DNA from: a virus
Strand: one strand, 5' to 3'
Virus record (IMG/VR): IMGVR_UViG_3300021438_000031
Coordinates: 1 to 39,857 of that record
Length of the DNA: 39,857 nucleotides
Shown here: positions 20,886 to 29,438 of the stretch, one piece after another
Layout: each line of letters opens with the position of its first letter
Position numbering within the stretch: the stretch's first letter is position 1
Program-made: the position numbers and the translations under genes
Notes under the pieces: model-generated
What the model saw: only the letters and a program-made list of their open reading frames with translations
Told to the model about the DNA's origin: nothing
Database searches by the model: none

Positions 20886-21914
20886 CTAGAAATACTCATA
20901 CTCTCCAGACGCATCAACGACGCTGACGGTCCCCATATTGAAATACTTGTAGATTTTTCCGAACCCACCTTGAGGACCATCGCCAATGACCATCCTCAAA
21001 TAGCCCCACACTGTGGCAGTAAGGCCGACATAGCAAAGCGGGCCAGCGTGGGCCGAGGTCATCACGGGCGGCGACGGCTGGTAAACGACTGGGTCAATAA
21101 TATCGCTGTCGTAAAGTGGCGTTTGCACGCCACCAAAAGCAGCGCGTGAATAAACGCTTACGCCGTTACAGGCCGTAACCGGAGAGCTTGATTTAACCCA
21201 GCCACTAGCGTAATAGCTCCAAGTCGTAGAGGTGTTTCTTGAAACTGCGAAGTGCATCCCGACGCCTTCCAGATCAAAATAGCTCCCGCCTGGCGACACA
21301 TAGTCGTAAACGCCGCAGTCAAATGGAACCTCAGTGTTGCTACGAGGGCCGCACGACACGGTGCCTGACTTCGATGTTGCAACGACCTGCCCTGATGCCG
21401 ATCCGCCAGGGATCATGCCGCCACATATAGCGTTATAGTAATCAGGCCACTGAAGGTCATACTGCAACAGGAGCGAACACGGCACTGTGCCCGAGCAAAA
21501 GCTGCGGCACCTGCACCCCTTGTCGCATCCTCGCGGGAGAGGGGTTGCTGACGTTATTTTGCGGCCTCCCGACCAGAACATTGAGCGAACATCGTCAACT
21601 CCGCTCGCCTGTCGCTCTGTCAAATCAAGGCATACTGGACTGACGATTCCGTCGTATTGATTTACCGGGCCGGTCTGATACGCCTCTAGCACGCAATACT
21701 TGCCAGTGCACGGATTCGGGCTGCACGTCGTTCCCACGCCCTTGAACACCTTGCCCGCGCCCTGGCACTGACACTGCGGCTTGACCGTGCACGTCGTCCC
21801 ATCGCAGCACGCGCCCTCTTTGCAGGCTTGCAGGCAGTCGGCCTCGGTGGCGTAGGACGTGCGACCTGTGGTCGTGACGCCGGAAAGCAGCGATGTGGAT
21901 TGGTAGCACGCCAT
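20886..21914 (-). CDS. Cys-rich putative distal tail protein
   Basis: A 342-residue protein (ATG 21914; a GTG at 21956 is a less likely start). The first 60 residues are crowded with Cys (ADCLQACKEGACCDGTTC, CQCQGAGKVFKG, CSPNPC), resembling a disulfide-rich knob. Another cluster, GCDKGCRCRSFCSGTVPC, lies near 130-150. The rest is Gly/Ser/Tyr-rich beta structure. It lies last in the virion gene order, so a tail tip or fibre role is likely. AT content is higher than in neighbouring early genes. Confidence 0.6.
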   Translation of the reverse strand: MACYQSTSLLSGVTTTGRTSYATEADCLQACKEGACCDGTTCTVKPQCQCQGAGKVFKGVGTTCSPNPCTGKYCVLEAYQTGPVNQYDGIVSPVCLDLTERQASGVDDVRSMFWSGGRKITSATPLPRGCDKGCRCRSFCSGTVPCSLLLQYDLQWPDYYNAICGGMIPGGSASGQVVATSKSGTVSCGPRSNTEVPFDCGVYDYVSPGGSYFDLEGVGMHFAVSRNTSTTWSYYASGWVKSSSPVTACNGVSVYSRAAFGGVQTPLYDSDIIDPVVYQPSPPVMTSAHAGPLCYVGLTATVWGYLRMVIGDGPQGGFGKIYKYFNMGTVSVVDASGEYEYF

Positions 21915-21916
21915 GG

Positions 21917-22633
21917 TCACGTTGCCGTCGTTGTGATGACAATATCGCAAAGCCACGAACGCGATGTTTCAAAAAGCTCCGCGCACAAAACAGAATTGAT
22001 TCGAGTGCTGAAACCGGCTGGAGAAAACGGAACTGTCGTAACAAAAAACAATCCTGCGTTTCCTGTGTAACCAGCGACGTTTAGTCGTCCAGCATAGTAG
22101 CCGCTAAAAATTGCCAACGACGCATCAAGCGATATTTTCATCGTGCATTCAAAGCCAGGCACTAACATGGCAAGAGAATCCAGCGGTCCTCCCGTAACGC
22201 CTGCAATGAGTGATGCAGTCACAGTTTGCGAATAACCGTAAAGGATGTAGCACGAACGCTCGCAATGCAGGCTGAGTTTGTATTCATCCCCTTTTTCGTA
22301 AACAAAAGTATCTGACGACGAGCCAGCATTAGTTCGTACAACGCCCGAAGGCCAATGATCCAAGCTAAGATCTGGAGACGTTGGAGCAATCAGAGGGACC
22401 GGAAACGAAACGCCACCTAAGTCGTCCAGAAACGGCTTGCCAGCGTCTGTTTTTGCAAGAGGCGTTATGCCGACCGGGGTTGCGTTTTCAATCGCAACAG
22501 AAACGGTCAAGTTGTGCTTAAAAACTTCTTGGCACACGTTGTCGCAATACCACCCGCCACAGCAGTTGCAGTCCTCGGCCACCTTGCCGTCCTTGACGAT
22601 GAGCCAGCCGTTTTTGGTGGCGAGGTTCGTCAT
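21917..22633 (-). CDS. Putative tail protein with Cys-rich N-terminus
   Basis: A 238-residue protein; the start at 22633 overlaps the upstream stop as ATGA. The N-terminus carries LIVKDGKVAEDCNCCGGWYC and DNVCQ, a tight Cys knot similar in style to the next gene's N-terminus. The rest is beta-rich (DEYKLSLHCERSCYILYGYS). It probably belongs to the same tail-tip assembly. Confidence 0.6.
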   Translation of the reverse strand: MTNLATKNGWLIVKDGKVAEDCNCCGGWYCDNVCQEVFKHNLTVSVAIENATPVGITPLAKTDAGKPFLDDLGGVSFPVPLIAPTSPDLSLDHWPSGVVRTNAGSSSDTFVYEKGDEYKLSLHCERSCYILYGYSQTVTASLIAGVTGGPLDSLAMLVPGFECTMKISLDASLAIFSGYYAGRLNVAGYTGNAGLFFVTTVPFSPAGFSTRINSVLCAELFETSRSWLCDIVITTTAT

Positions 22634-23355
22634 GTGCAGGCCGTTGTGGAGACCCACGCTAGGCCACCGTCTGCGGCGTGCGTGATCACTTGCTGTTTTG
22701 TTGAGTCGTATCCTGTCAGGCTGTGCCAGTCCCAGCCGACTAGCACCCACTCGTTTGCAACATATGCGATGAGGCAAGCGGAACCGGAAAGCGTGGCGAT
22801 GTAGTTCTTCGCCGTGTGCGTCGCACCCGACACCACGGCATCAGTGACGGTTGTCGTGTTGCCTTTTGTCCACGTTCCAGAGAACGTGCCGCGAATGATG
22901 CCAGCCTGCATCCGAATCAGCGCCCAGTTGGAATCCTTCCACAGAACATGAGCGCCAGATGCCTTGCCAAGATCGGACGCCTTCAATTGCACCACGCCAC
23001 CAACCGCCACCCGACCGATCTCGCCAGACGGTATCGGCTCTACAGCCACGCACCAGGCCGTTGTCGTGTCGCTTGGCGTGCCGCCGGCCACGACCGGCAG
23101 CTGCTCAAACTGGCCTGTGGCGTTGTCGCTGCTGCCTGGGACGATTTCCATGCCAGTGATCGCGAGCACGCCCCAGCGTGCAACCATCGACCCGGTGTTG
23201 TTCTTCGCCATGACCCACGTGTACGGAGTCGGCTGTTCGACGGCATCCGCGCCAGCGAATCCAATGCCTGGCGAGAGCAGTCGATTGAGCCCATTCACTT
23301 GGCTTGCAGCCAAGCGGATCGGATCCCCAGGGTTTACGTGCTGGCGAGGATCCAT
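22630..23355 (-). CDS. Putative virion (tail) protein
   Basis: A 241-residue protein following the tail gene at 23359. The segment QPTPYTWVMAKNNTGSMVAR followed by WGVLAITGMEI is a recognisable pattern of phage structural proteins of unknown role. The C-terminal half is beta-rich with a Gly/Thr composition (GTFSGTWTKGNTTTVTDAVV). The ribosome-binding site is weak. Confidence 0.6.
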   Translation of the reverse strand: MDPRQHVNPGDPIRLAASQVNGLNRLLSPGIGFAGADAVEQPTPYTWVMAKNNTGSMVARWGVLAITGMEIVPGSSDNATGQFEQLPVVAGGTPSDTTTAWCVAVEPIPSGEIGRVAVGGVVQLKASDLGKASGAHVLWKDSNWALIRMQAGIIRGTFSGTWTKGNTTTVTDAVVSGATHTAKNYIATLSGSACLIAYVANEWVLVGWDWHSLTGYDSTKQQVITHAADGGLAWVSTTACT

Positions 23356-23358
23356 GTG

Positions 23359-24306
23359 CTACCCAAAGAATGCCGTCACCGCGGCTGCGGCCGACGGCGA
23401 AGCTGGTTTTTTTCCAACCCTCTTTTTGCCAGGCGCTGAACTAGTGATCTTCAGCCCGGCCCAATCCTTGCTTTTGTAGATGTGGTTGAAGACGACACAG
23501 GCCGGGCGCTGCACTAGGAATCCGCTCCCGGTTGTGCTGGGCCGGTAGACGAACCACGCAAACTCCCACCCCTCCTTGGTCGTCGTTCCCATCGCTTTCA
23601 CATAGAACTCTGGATCATTGGCGCGGCAGTTGAAATCGAAAGTCACCGTGGTATACGGCTGGTCGCCGCTCCACTGGGCTCGAGCTCCCATAAACAAAGC
23701 CTCACCTGGGGCAAAGGCGCGGAATTGATTTAGGTTCACTGTCCCTGTGAGCGTGTACACGGATTTCACGAAATCGACAGACATTCCGATCTGTGCAGGC
23801 ATGATCCAGGTTTCGGAATACTTCATCGCCGGCACAACTCTGTCGATGCCCTGCACGGACGTGCCTTGGACATTAATGGCGCCACCGAAGTCTTCCGTGC
23901 CGTCGCCGCCGAAGACTCGCTCGCCGAGGCCGCTCGTGATGTGCTCGGTCGTTCCTGTCGTGTCCCATGCAATTGATCCCGGGACGAACTGAAAGTTGCT
24001 GTCGTTTTTATCGCCACCGTCATCTCCGCCGCCAGTGGCTGGCACGAGCGTGGTGTATTCGCCAGTGCACTCAAAACACTGTTTTCCTACCCCCTTAATG
24101 GCGAGGCTCTTTCGCCTCCAGTAGCCGACAGGAGACTGCCAGTAACGCGGCATGTAGTCCGCGATAGCGTCCTTGACCTCACCCATACCGCCCGGGCACT
24201 GGCCGATCAGATACCGTTTCGTGACATTCCACACCTCGCCAGACTCAAGGTCGTTCTCGACCGATCCGCTCTCACTGTCTCGTAATTCGTAGACCGTGTA
24301 GCTCAT
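23359..24306 (-). CDS. Putative distal tail / minor tail protein
   Basis: A 315-residue protein directly after the tape-measure gene (ATGA overlap), the usual place for the distal tail protein. It is beta-rich with blocks such as IMPAQIGMSVDFVKSVYTLT and PYTTVTFDFNCRANDPEFYV. A low-complexity basic C-terminus (KKRVGKKPASPSAAAAVTAF) ends it. The assignment is by position; no specific family motif is seen. Confidence 0.6.
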   Translation of the reverse strand: MSYTVYELRDSESGSVENDLESGEVWNVTKRYLIGQCPGGMGEVKDAIADYMPRYWQSPVGYWRRKSLAIKGVGKQCFECTGEYTTLVPATGGGDDGGDKNDSNFQFVPGSIAWDTTGTTEHITSGLGERVFGGDGTEDFGGAINVQGTSVQGIDRVVPAMKYSETWIMPAQIGMSVDFVKSVYTLTGTVNLNQFRAFAPGEALFMGARAQWSGDQPYTTVTFDFNCRANDPEFYVKAMGTTTKEGWEFAWFVYRPSTTGSGFLVQRPACVVFNHIYKSKDWAGLKITSSAPGKKRVGKKPASPSAAAAVTAFFG

Positions 24307-26864
24307 TGGAAAGCGAGCTCCGTGGTTTTCTTGTCGGCGATCTTGGTCAGCACTCCGAGCATCGACTTCGACACCTCGGTGCCGGCGTTAACCGCGGCCA
24401 CGATCTCGCTGCCGATCTGTCGGAAATCAATGCCCGTCTGCGATGCGTTCATCGCAGCCTGCACTCCTTGAGCAGCGGCCACCTGCACAGCTGGTGCTCG
24501 AGGTGCGATGGCATCCATCGCGACGGCTGGGGGCGCAGCATTTTGGGAGGCCCGAAATGCGTCGAGGGCCGCAAGGTCAGACTGCACCTGCTGAAGCTCT
24601 TGAACCTTCCTCTGCCTGTCGGCCTCTGGCTCATTTAATGAATTCAGGCCCATGCCACCCATAAGCTCTTCGGCACGCTTCGCCAAGCCGCCACGCTGGC
24701 CATCGTGTAGTTCACTGACTACCTTTCCTCTCTCAACAAGCTGCTTGACTGCTTCCGCAGTAGCTTCCGTGGCATCAGCTGTTCGCTTCGCCTCGTCTTC
24801 CAAGCTGGCAAACTCAGGACCGACCTCAAGGCCAAGGCCGCTCCAGTTGCTCGCAGAGGAGATGCCTTTGTCTTTCTTGTCCTTGGTTTCGTCGGGAGGC
24901 ATGAACGCCCCTGGAGGCGCGGCCGGGACCTTGGGCTTGACTGGCTGGCCCTTATTATCAACCGCCTCGGCAGGCTTTTGATCAGTCTTGCCGAACGCGC
25001 GATCCCTTGCCCTGGCTGCGTCCTTCCTGAGCTCCTTGATCGTGTCCTCAAAGCCAGCGTCGCGCCGCTTGATTTCTTCGTTGCGGCCTTGTGCTTCCTT
25101 TTCCCGCTCCTGCTTCCTCTGCTCTGCCCGAGCGTCCGCAGTTGGGGCACGCTTGCGGGCCTCCTCAACGCGTGCCTCAATTTTCTTGAGCGCGTCGCTC
25201 ATTCCGTTTACCGCAAAATCCCAATCGAACGCGGCACGGAAATACACGCCAAGGTTTTCAAACGCTGACTGCATCGTGAGTATGTCCTCACCGAAGAGCC
25301 CCATGAAACGGTCGAGCCCTTCGATCAGCATGTCGCCGATAAATCGCGAGGTAGCGATCACGGTGTTTTTCACGAAGTCGAACGCTTGAGCAAACGATTG
25401 GTGCATCTGCACCAGGGCGATCGCCAGATTGACGTTCATCACCTGCCACGCGGCACCGAAATCCAGCCGCATCAGCGCCGCCATGATCGCGTCGGTTTCC
25501 TCGCGAAACGCCGGCGAGAGCGTGCGAGCGATGACCACGCCGCCGGCGATCGCCGCCCCCATCGCGGCGATCGACAGGCCAATTGGCGAGAACAGGGCCG
25601 GGATGAGCGGCAGGATGGCTTGGATGACACGGAGGCCGGTGGCGAGCCCCTGAAGGGCGATGCCGGCGGCGATTGACGCGACACCAAGGCTGAACAGGGC
25701 AGCCGTGCCTCCGGCCACCACGGCCACGAGCGTGCCGTTGCGGCCTATGAACTCACCAACCACCTTGAGCAAATTGGTGAATCCCTGAACGGCCTGCGTG
25801 GCGATCGGCCCCATCGACTCAATCAGCTGCACCTTCAGCACGCCGAACTGGGCACCTAGCTGGGCAACGGCACCACCGAATGATCCCATTACCGCGGTTG
25901 CCTTGCCGAGCGCCGTGCCGCCTGAGTTCTGGATGGTGCCGAGCACTTCGTCGAACTTGTCGCGCATCGTAGAGAGAGACAGGGCAGCGTTTGCTCCGCG
26001 AATCTCAAAGATGTCTGTGAACAGTCGGATCTTGTCGACGTTGCTCATGTTCCCGGTCTTTTTTCCGAGATCCTCAAGCACGTCCATGAACGGCCGCATG
26101 CCACCGGCAGCATCTCGCGTGCTGACTCCTAGGGCGGCAATCTTGTCTTCCTCGTTCGCAATCGATTCGATCACGCGAGCCAGGCCGGTGCCGCCGAGTG
26201 AGCCACGGAGCCCAGCATCCGCAAGTGTGGCAATCGCCGCCGACACGTCGTCGAACGATTGCCCTGCCTCCTGAGCTTTCGGGCCGACAAACGACAAAGC
26301 CTCTCCGATGGAGTCGACGCTCGTCGTCGACGCGTTGGCCGTGGCCTGCAACTTGTCGGCGATCGTGCCGAAATCGTTGGTCGTCATGCCGAACTGGGCC
26401 ATCGTGCTGACTGCCACCTCGACGGCCCTGGCTAGATCCATGTTGTCGGCTGCAGCCACCGCGAGGATCGGTGAGATCGACTTCATCACACCCTCGGCGT
26501 CGAGGCCGGCTTTCGCGAGCTCGCCCATCGCAGTCGCAACCTCTTCCGGCGCCCGGCCGAACTGCACTGCGAAATTCTTGGCCGACGAATTCAGCTGCGA
26601 AAACTGCTGGCCGGTCGCCCCCGTGTTCGCCCGCACCCTCGCCATCTCCAGGCTGAACGCGGCCGCTGTGCGGGCCGCCATGACAAACGGCACCCCGAGG
26701 GCCGCCCCGCCCAGCGTCATGCTGGTGCCGGCCTGCCGCATCTGCGTGCCGAGCGTCATCAGCCTCGCCCGTATACGGCTCATGCCCTGCTGGAATTGCC
26801 CGTCGCGGGCGAAGATTTCCACGTAGGCTGAACCGGCACGAATTGCCCCTGCACTAGCCGCCAT
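24303..26864 (-). CDS. Tail length tape-measure protein
   Basis: An 853-residue protein. Residues about 60-340 match the PhageMin_Tail/TP901 core (GRAPEEVATAMGELAKAGLD, SFDDVSAAIATLADAGLRGS, DIFEIRGANAALSLSTM). A hydrophobic block at about 380-455 (FSLGVASIAAGIALQGLATG, SIAAMGAAIAGGVVIARTL) is the membrane-type segment expected of tape measures. A charged coiled coil follows near 560-620. The protein sets tail length and helps DNA delivery; its length implies a moderate siphovirus tail. GGAGGTG precedes the start, which overlaps the end of the frameshifted chaperone frame. Confidence 0.93.
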   Translation of the reverse strand: MAASAGAIRAGSAYVEIFARDGQFQQGMSRIRARLMTLGTQMRQAGTSMTLGGAALGVPFVMAARTAAAFSLEMARVRANTGATGQQFSQLNSSAKNFAVQFGRAPEEVATAMGELAKAGLDAEGVMKSISPILAVAAADNMDLARAVEVAVSTMAQFGMTTNDFGTIADKLQATANASTTSVDSIGEALSFVGPKAQEAGQSFDDVSAAIATLADAGLRGSLGGTGLARVIESIANEEDKIAALGVSTRDAAGGMRPFMDVLEDLGKKTGNMSNVDKIRLFTDIFEIRGANAALSLSTMRDKFDEVLGTIQNSGGTALGKATAVMGSFGGAVAQLGAQFGVLKVQLIESMGPIATQAVQGFTNLLKVVGEFIGRNGTLVAVVAGGTAALFSLGVASIAAGIALQGLATGLRVIQAILPLIPALFSPIGLSIAAMGAAIAGGVVIARTLSPAFREETDAIMAALMRLDFGAAWQVMNVNLAIALVQMHQSFAQAFDFVKNTVIATSRFIGDMLIEGLDRFMGLFGEDILTMQSAFENLGVYFRAAFDWDFAVNGMSDALKKIEARVEEARKRAPTADARAEQRKQEREKEAQGRNEEIKRRDAGFEDTIKELRKDAARARDRAFGKTDQKPAEAVDNKGQPVKPKVPAAPPGAFMPPDETKDKKDKGISSASNWSGLGLEVGPEFASLEDEAKRTADATEATAEAVKQLVERGKVVSELHDGQRGGLAKRAEELMGGMGLNSLNEPEADRQRKVQELQQVQSDLAALDAFRASQNAAPPAVAMDAIAPRAPAVQVAAAQGVQAAMNASQTGIDFRQIGSEIVAAVNAGTEVSKSMLGVLTKIADKKTTELAFQ

Positions 26865-27288
26865 GTGGCACCTCCGGCTTCACGGGGCGGAACCCGAATG
26901 CCATGAGGATGTCTGGCGTGGCCTCCATCGGCTTCGGCTTTGGCACCTTGTAGAACGGATGGAACGTGTACATGGTCGGTGCAGGCTCGCCGCTTTCGTC
27001 GGAATGGTGGATCTGAGCCCACAGGCTCATGAGCGTCGCCGTGTGCGTCCAGTTTTCGTGCTGCCGGCCGTCGGAGAGCCAGACGAGCTCTCGGAGGGTG
27101 AAGCTCCAGGGTTCAACGCCGGCGATGCCGGCGAGATGGAACCCGAGCTCCCAGGCATCTGCAGGGCCGCCTCGAAGTCTGACTGGAGCGCCTTCTCGAT
27201 CGCGGCAGCCGCAGCCGTCTCCATCTTCTTCTCCGTCTCCCGAAGCTTCTGGATCACCTTCTTCACCAGCCCCTTGCGGGGCTCTTGG
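26854..27288 (-). CDS. Tail assembly chaperone, -1 frame extension (T-like)
   Basis: This frame has no usable start, ends just inside the tape-measure gene, and is open across the end of the 27027-27584 gene. Its last 100 residues look like a gpT-type domain (ADAWELGFHLAGIAGVEPWS, FTLRELVWLSDG, ATLMSLWAQIHH, FHPFYKVPKPKPM). Siphophages make such a product by -1 slippage out of the G-like gene. Fused at the heptamer 27288-27294 it would give a 243-residue protein. The first 45 codons of this stretch have poor third-position GC, so the exact slip point is uncertain. Confidence 0.7.
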   Translation of the reverse strand, partial: PRAPQGAGEEGDPEASGDGEEDGDGCGCRDREGAPVRLRGGPADAWELGFHLAGIAGVEPWSFTLRELVWLSDGRQHENWTHTATLMSLWAQIHHSDESGEPAPTMYTFHPFYKVPKPKPMEATPDILMAFGFRPVKPEVPHGG

Positions 27289-27584
27289 AAAAAATCGGAT
27301 ACCTGGTCGACAAGCCGTTCGACGGCTTCCTTGAGCACGCCCCCGTCGCACGACGCAAAAAACTCCTCGTCGGCCATGTCTAGGGCCGCCAGCTGCGGCC
27401 GCACGATGGCACAGATCACCTCGAGCACCTTGATGTCGTCGGCGACCCAGCCCGAGAGCGACTCCTTGTCGAGGTTGCAGATGTCGAGCACGTTCACGCC
27501 GCACAGGTCGCGAACCCGCTTGACGGTGAGGTAGTTCACCTCCACAAGCCACTGCTTGCCGTCAAGCGTTTTGAAAGTCGCCAT
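27027..27584 (-). CDS. Tail assembly chaperone (G-like)
   Basis: A 185-residue protein starting at 27584, immediately upstream of the tape-measure gene and downstream of tail-tube-like genes, the standard chaperone position. The N-terminal half (FKTLDGKQWLVEVNYLTVKR, VRDLCGVNVLDICNLD) matches phage tail-assembly chaperones that begin with this W-VEV-VKRVR pattern. The C-terminus is a helix plus a Ser/Pro/Gly tail, which overlaps the T-like frame. It keeps the tape measure soluble before tail polymerisation. Confidence 0.78.
   Translation of the reverse strand: MATFKTLDGKQWLVEVNYLTVKRVRDLCGVNVLDICNLDKESLSGWVADDIKVLEVICAIVRPQLAALDMADEEFFASCDGGVLKEAVERLVDQVSDFFQEPRKGLVKKVIQKLRETEKKMETAAAAAIEKALQSDFEAALQMPGSSGSISPASPALNPGASPSESSSGSPTAGSTKTGRTRRRS
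27288..27294 (-). promoter_or_regulatory. Candidate -1 ribosomal slippery heptamer
   Basis: On the minus strand T-TTT-TTC is in register with the G-like gene (codons for Phe98-Phe99), a perfect X-XXY-YYZ. A -1 slip enters the T-like frame, which is open to 26854. It is the only canonical heptamer I found in the overlap of the two frames. Confidence 0.6.
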
Positions 27585-27940
27585 TAGTTGTACGGCCAGA
27601 GTTTGAGGATGATTTCGTATGCCATCACGCCGTTGAACTGGCCGGCGAGCTTGACCTTGTGCACAAGAAATTTCGCAGTCGCACCGTCCACTGCGATCGT
27701 CACCGGTGCCGGCGGGAACTGATTCCATTTCGCCATGAACCGGCGCACGTCTTCGGCGTGCCAGACCTGCAGCGTGACAGTGTTCGCTTCCGTGAGCGTG
27801 AGCTCGCCGCGGGCGGACCCGTTCCACGGCGTCACGTCTACCGTGTCGAGATCAAGATCAATGTCGAAGTCGCGGACACCGTTCAGCACGACCCCATCAG
27901 CGGTGACAGGTTGCTTCCGAGCGAGGCGGACCTTTGGCAC
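27584..27940 (-). CDS. Tail-tube-like protein, paralogue 1
   Basis: A 118-residue protein beginning with GTG at 27940 after GAGGTGA. GVRDFDIDLDLDTVDVTPWN resembles the N-terminal strand pair of phage tail-tube proteins (V-DV-L-D-EVDVT). The rest is beta-rich, ending MAYEIILKLWP. The same opening pattern appears in the next two genes. It may be a tube protein, a cap or a duplicated decoration of the tube. Confidence 0.6.
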   Translation of the reverse strand: MPKVRLARKQPVTADGVVLNGVRDFDIDLDLDTVDVTPWNGSARGELTLTEANTVTLQVWHAEDVRRFMAKWNQFPPAPVTIAVDGATAKFLVHKVKLAGQFNGVMAYEIILKLWPYN

Positions 27941-27955
27941 AGGTCACCTCGGCAA

Positions 27956-28288
27956 TTAGGATGCGTCCGCTGCCGGTGCGTATGTGATCGTGTACTCGTG
28001 GCGACCCTTCGGGCTTACCTTGTCCTTGACGTCGAGCACGACGCAGCCGACGGCGCTCATGCCGCCGACGGTGACGGGGCCGGTCTGTCCGACGGTGGCC
28101 GAGTGACTCGTAGCCGTCACCTCAACGGTCACGTCGAGAAGGCCGCATCCGACCTGCTTCTCCGTGTCGCCAAATACGGTGACGTCCACTTCGTCGCCGC
28201 TGGCGTTGAGGTCAACGTCGATGACGTTGTCAAGAGACACGCCAGGTGCCGTGATCAGTGAGTTCTTTCCAAGTTTGTATTTGGCCAT
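27956..28288 (-). CDS. Tail-tube-like protein, paralogue 2
   Basis: A 110-residue protein with GAGGG before the ATG. SLDNVIDVDLNASGDEVDVT and a following GLLDVTVEVTATSH strand parallel the other two paralogues. It is shorter than usual tail-tube proteins (about 130-200 residues). All-beta and of unknown exact role. Confidence 0.6.
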   Translation of the reverse strand: MAKYKLGKNSLITAPGVSLDNVIDVDLNASGDEVDVTVFGDTEKQVGCGLLDVTVEVTATSHSATVGQTGPVTVGGMSAVGCVVLDVKDKVSPKGRHEYTITYAPAADAS

Positions 28289-28301
28289 TTAACCCTCAGT
28301 G

Positions 28302-28667
28302 CTAGATGGTGACCTGGTCGCCAGCATCAAGAGCGATGCCCGGCTTGATCGTGACGCTCACGGCTTCAGCCCCGCCGATCGGCTGCGTTCTCTTGGCACT
28401 GGTCAGAACGCCGGTGATCGCGAATGCAGTTCCACCGCTCGGCGTTACAGTAACCGTGACGGCCCTGCCGTAGGACTGCGTCGTGTCGCCGAGCACGGTG
28501 GCCTCAAGCGTGCGTGCCTGCAGGCCGGCGACGGTCCGCTTGTAGACCCCAGTGGACCCCTTGGTCGTGGCATCCACCTTCTCGCTCTCAATTGTCATGG
28601 AGACGTCTTGCACGCCCGTCAGGCCCGAAATCGTCGTGTCTTTTCCGAGCAGAATCGTGGTTGCCAT
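28302..28667 (-). CDS. Tail-tube-like protein, paralogue 3 (major tail protein candidate)
   Basis: A 121-residue protein; the start at 28667 follows GAGGAAG. LTGVQDVSMTIESEKVDATT, KGSTGVYKRTVAGLQARTLE and ATVLGD fit the phage major tail protein pattern best of the three. It is the first tail gene after the tail-completion genes, where the tube gene normally lies. Polymerisation around the tape measure would form the tube. Confidence 0.65.
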   Translation of the reverse strand: MATTILLGKDTTISGLTGVQDVSMTIESEKVDATTKGSTGVYKRTVAGLQARTLEATVLGDTTQSYGRAVTVTVTPSGGTAFAITGVLTSAKRTQPIGGAEAVSVTIKPGIALDAGDQVTI

Positions 28668-28718
28668 AGCTTCCTCACGTTGGGTGGGCACCTATTGCCA
28701 GTATACCTGAACGGTTGA

Positions 28719-29438
28719 TCACCCACTGCGGAAGCGGCCCTCAAACTCCTTGGGGATGCGGCCTCGGCGGATGCCCTCAAGCATGGCAGGGAACATGAAC
28801 GGGCGTGCCGGGTATGGGAACGTCTTGCGGAAGCTGGTGATCTGCCAGTTGTTTCTGTTCTTCGGCCCCTTGCCGACCCGATACCACGAAATAATGCCCT
28901 TGTATCCGCGGTCATACTTCGGGATCCACGCCCACGCGGCCATCTGCTGCGTTCCGCCGTGCTCATGCAAGGCCGCAATGTAAGGAGCACCGTCCATAAA
29001 CGCACCGACGACAACGGATTCAGTCGATGGATCGTATTGGTACGTTATTGATCGCCGCAGTGTGCCAAAGTGCGTGTGAGGTGGAGTTCCAGCTTGGCTC
29101 GGAGGGCGAAACTTTATTTCGTAGATGCGTTCGCGGATTTTCCGCTTCGTGCGTTCGTTGATGTCTGTCCTTGAAAGCAGTTGCCTAAGGCTGCCTGGAG
29201 CCACTCCGCGCATGACCTTCAGCTGCGGGCGTGCAAGGCCTTGCTTGATTATCGACCGTCGACTGATCTGCATCACTACAGATCCAGCACGGTACAAGCT
29301 CCAGTAGATAGCCCTGTCGAGCGTCTTCTGCACGCCCGCACGGTCAAAGAAAAAGTCGAAGTTGATCCGCATCGGTATCGTCTGGCCGGCCAGCCCGGCG
29401 CCAAGCGGATTCCGACCAGCAGGAAGGAGGATGCTCAT
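28719..29438 (-). CDS. HK97 gp10-like tail completion protein
   Basis: A 239-residue protein; the start at 29438 overlaps the upstream stop as ATGA. QKTLDRAIYWSLYRAGSVVM, an internal IAALHEHGGTQ and the terminal ARPFMFPAMLEGI carry the HK97-gp10 signature (RPFM-PAL). It is large for the family (usually 110-170 residues) because of a central insertion (about 60-150). It works at the head-tail joint or tail terminus. Confidence 0.72.
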   Translation of the reverse strand: MSILLPAGRNPLGAGLAGQTIPMRINFDFFFDRAGVQKTLDRAIYWSLYRAGSVVMQISRRSIIKQGLARPQLKVMRGVAPGSLRQLLSRTDINERTKRKIRERIYEIKFRPPSQAGTPPHTHFGTLRRSITYQYDPSTESVVVGAFMDGAPYIAALHEHGGTQQMAAWAWIPKYDRGYKGIISWYRVGKGPKNRNNWQITSFRKTFPYPARPFMFPAMLEGIRRGRIPKEFEGRFRSG

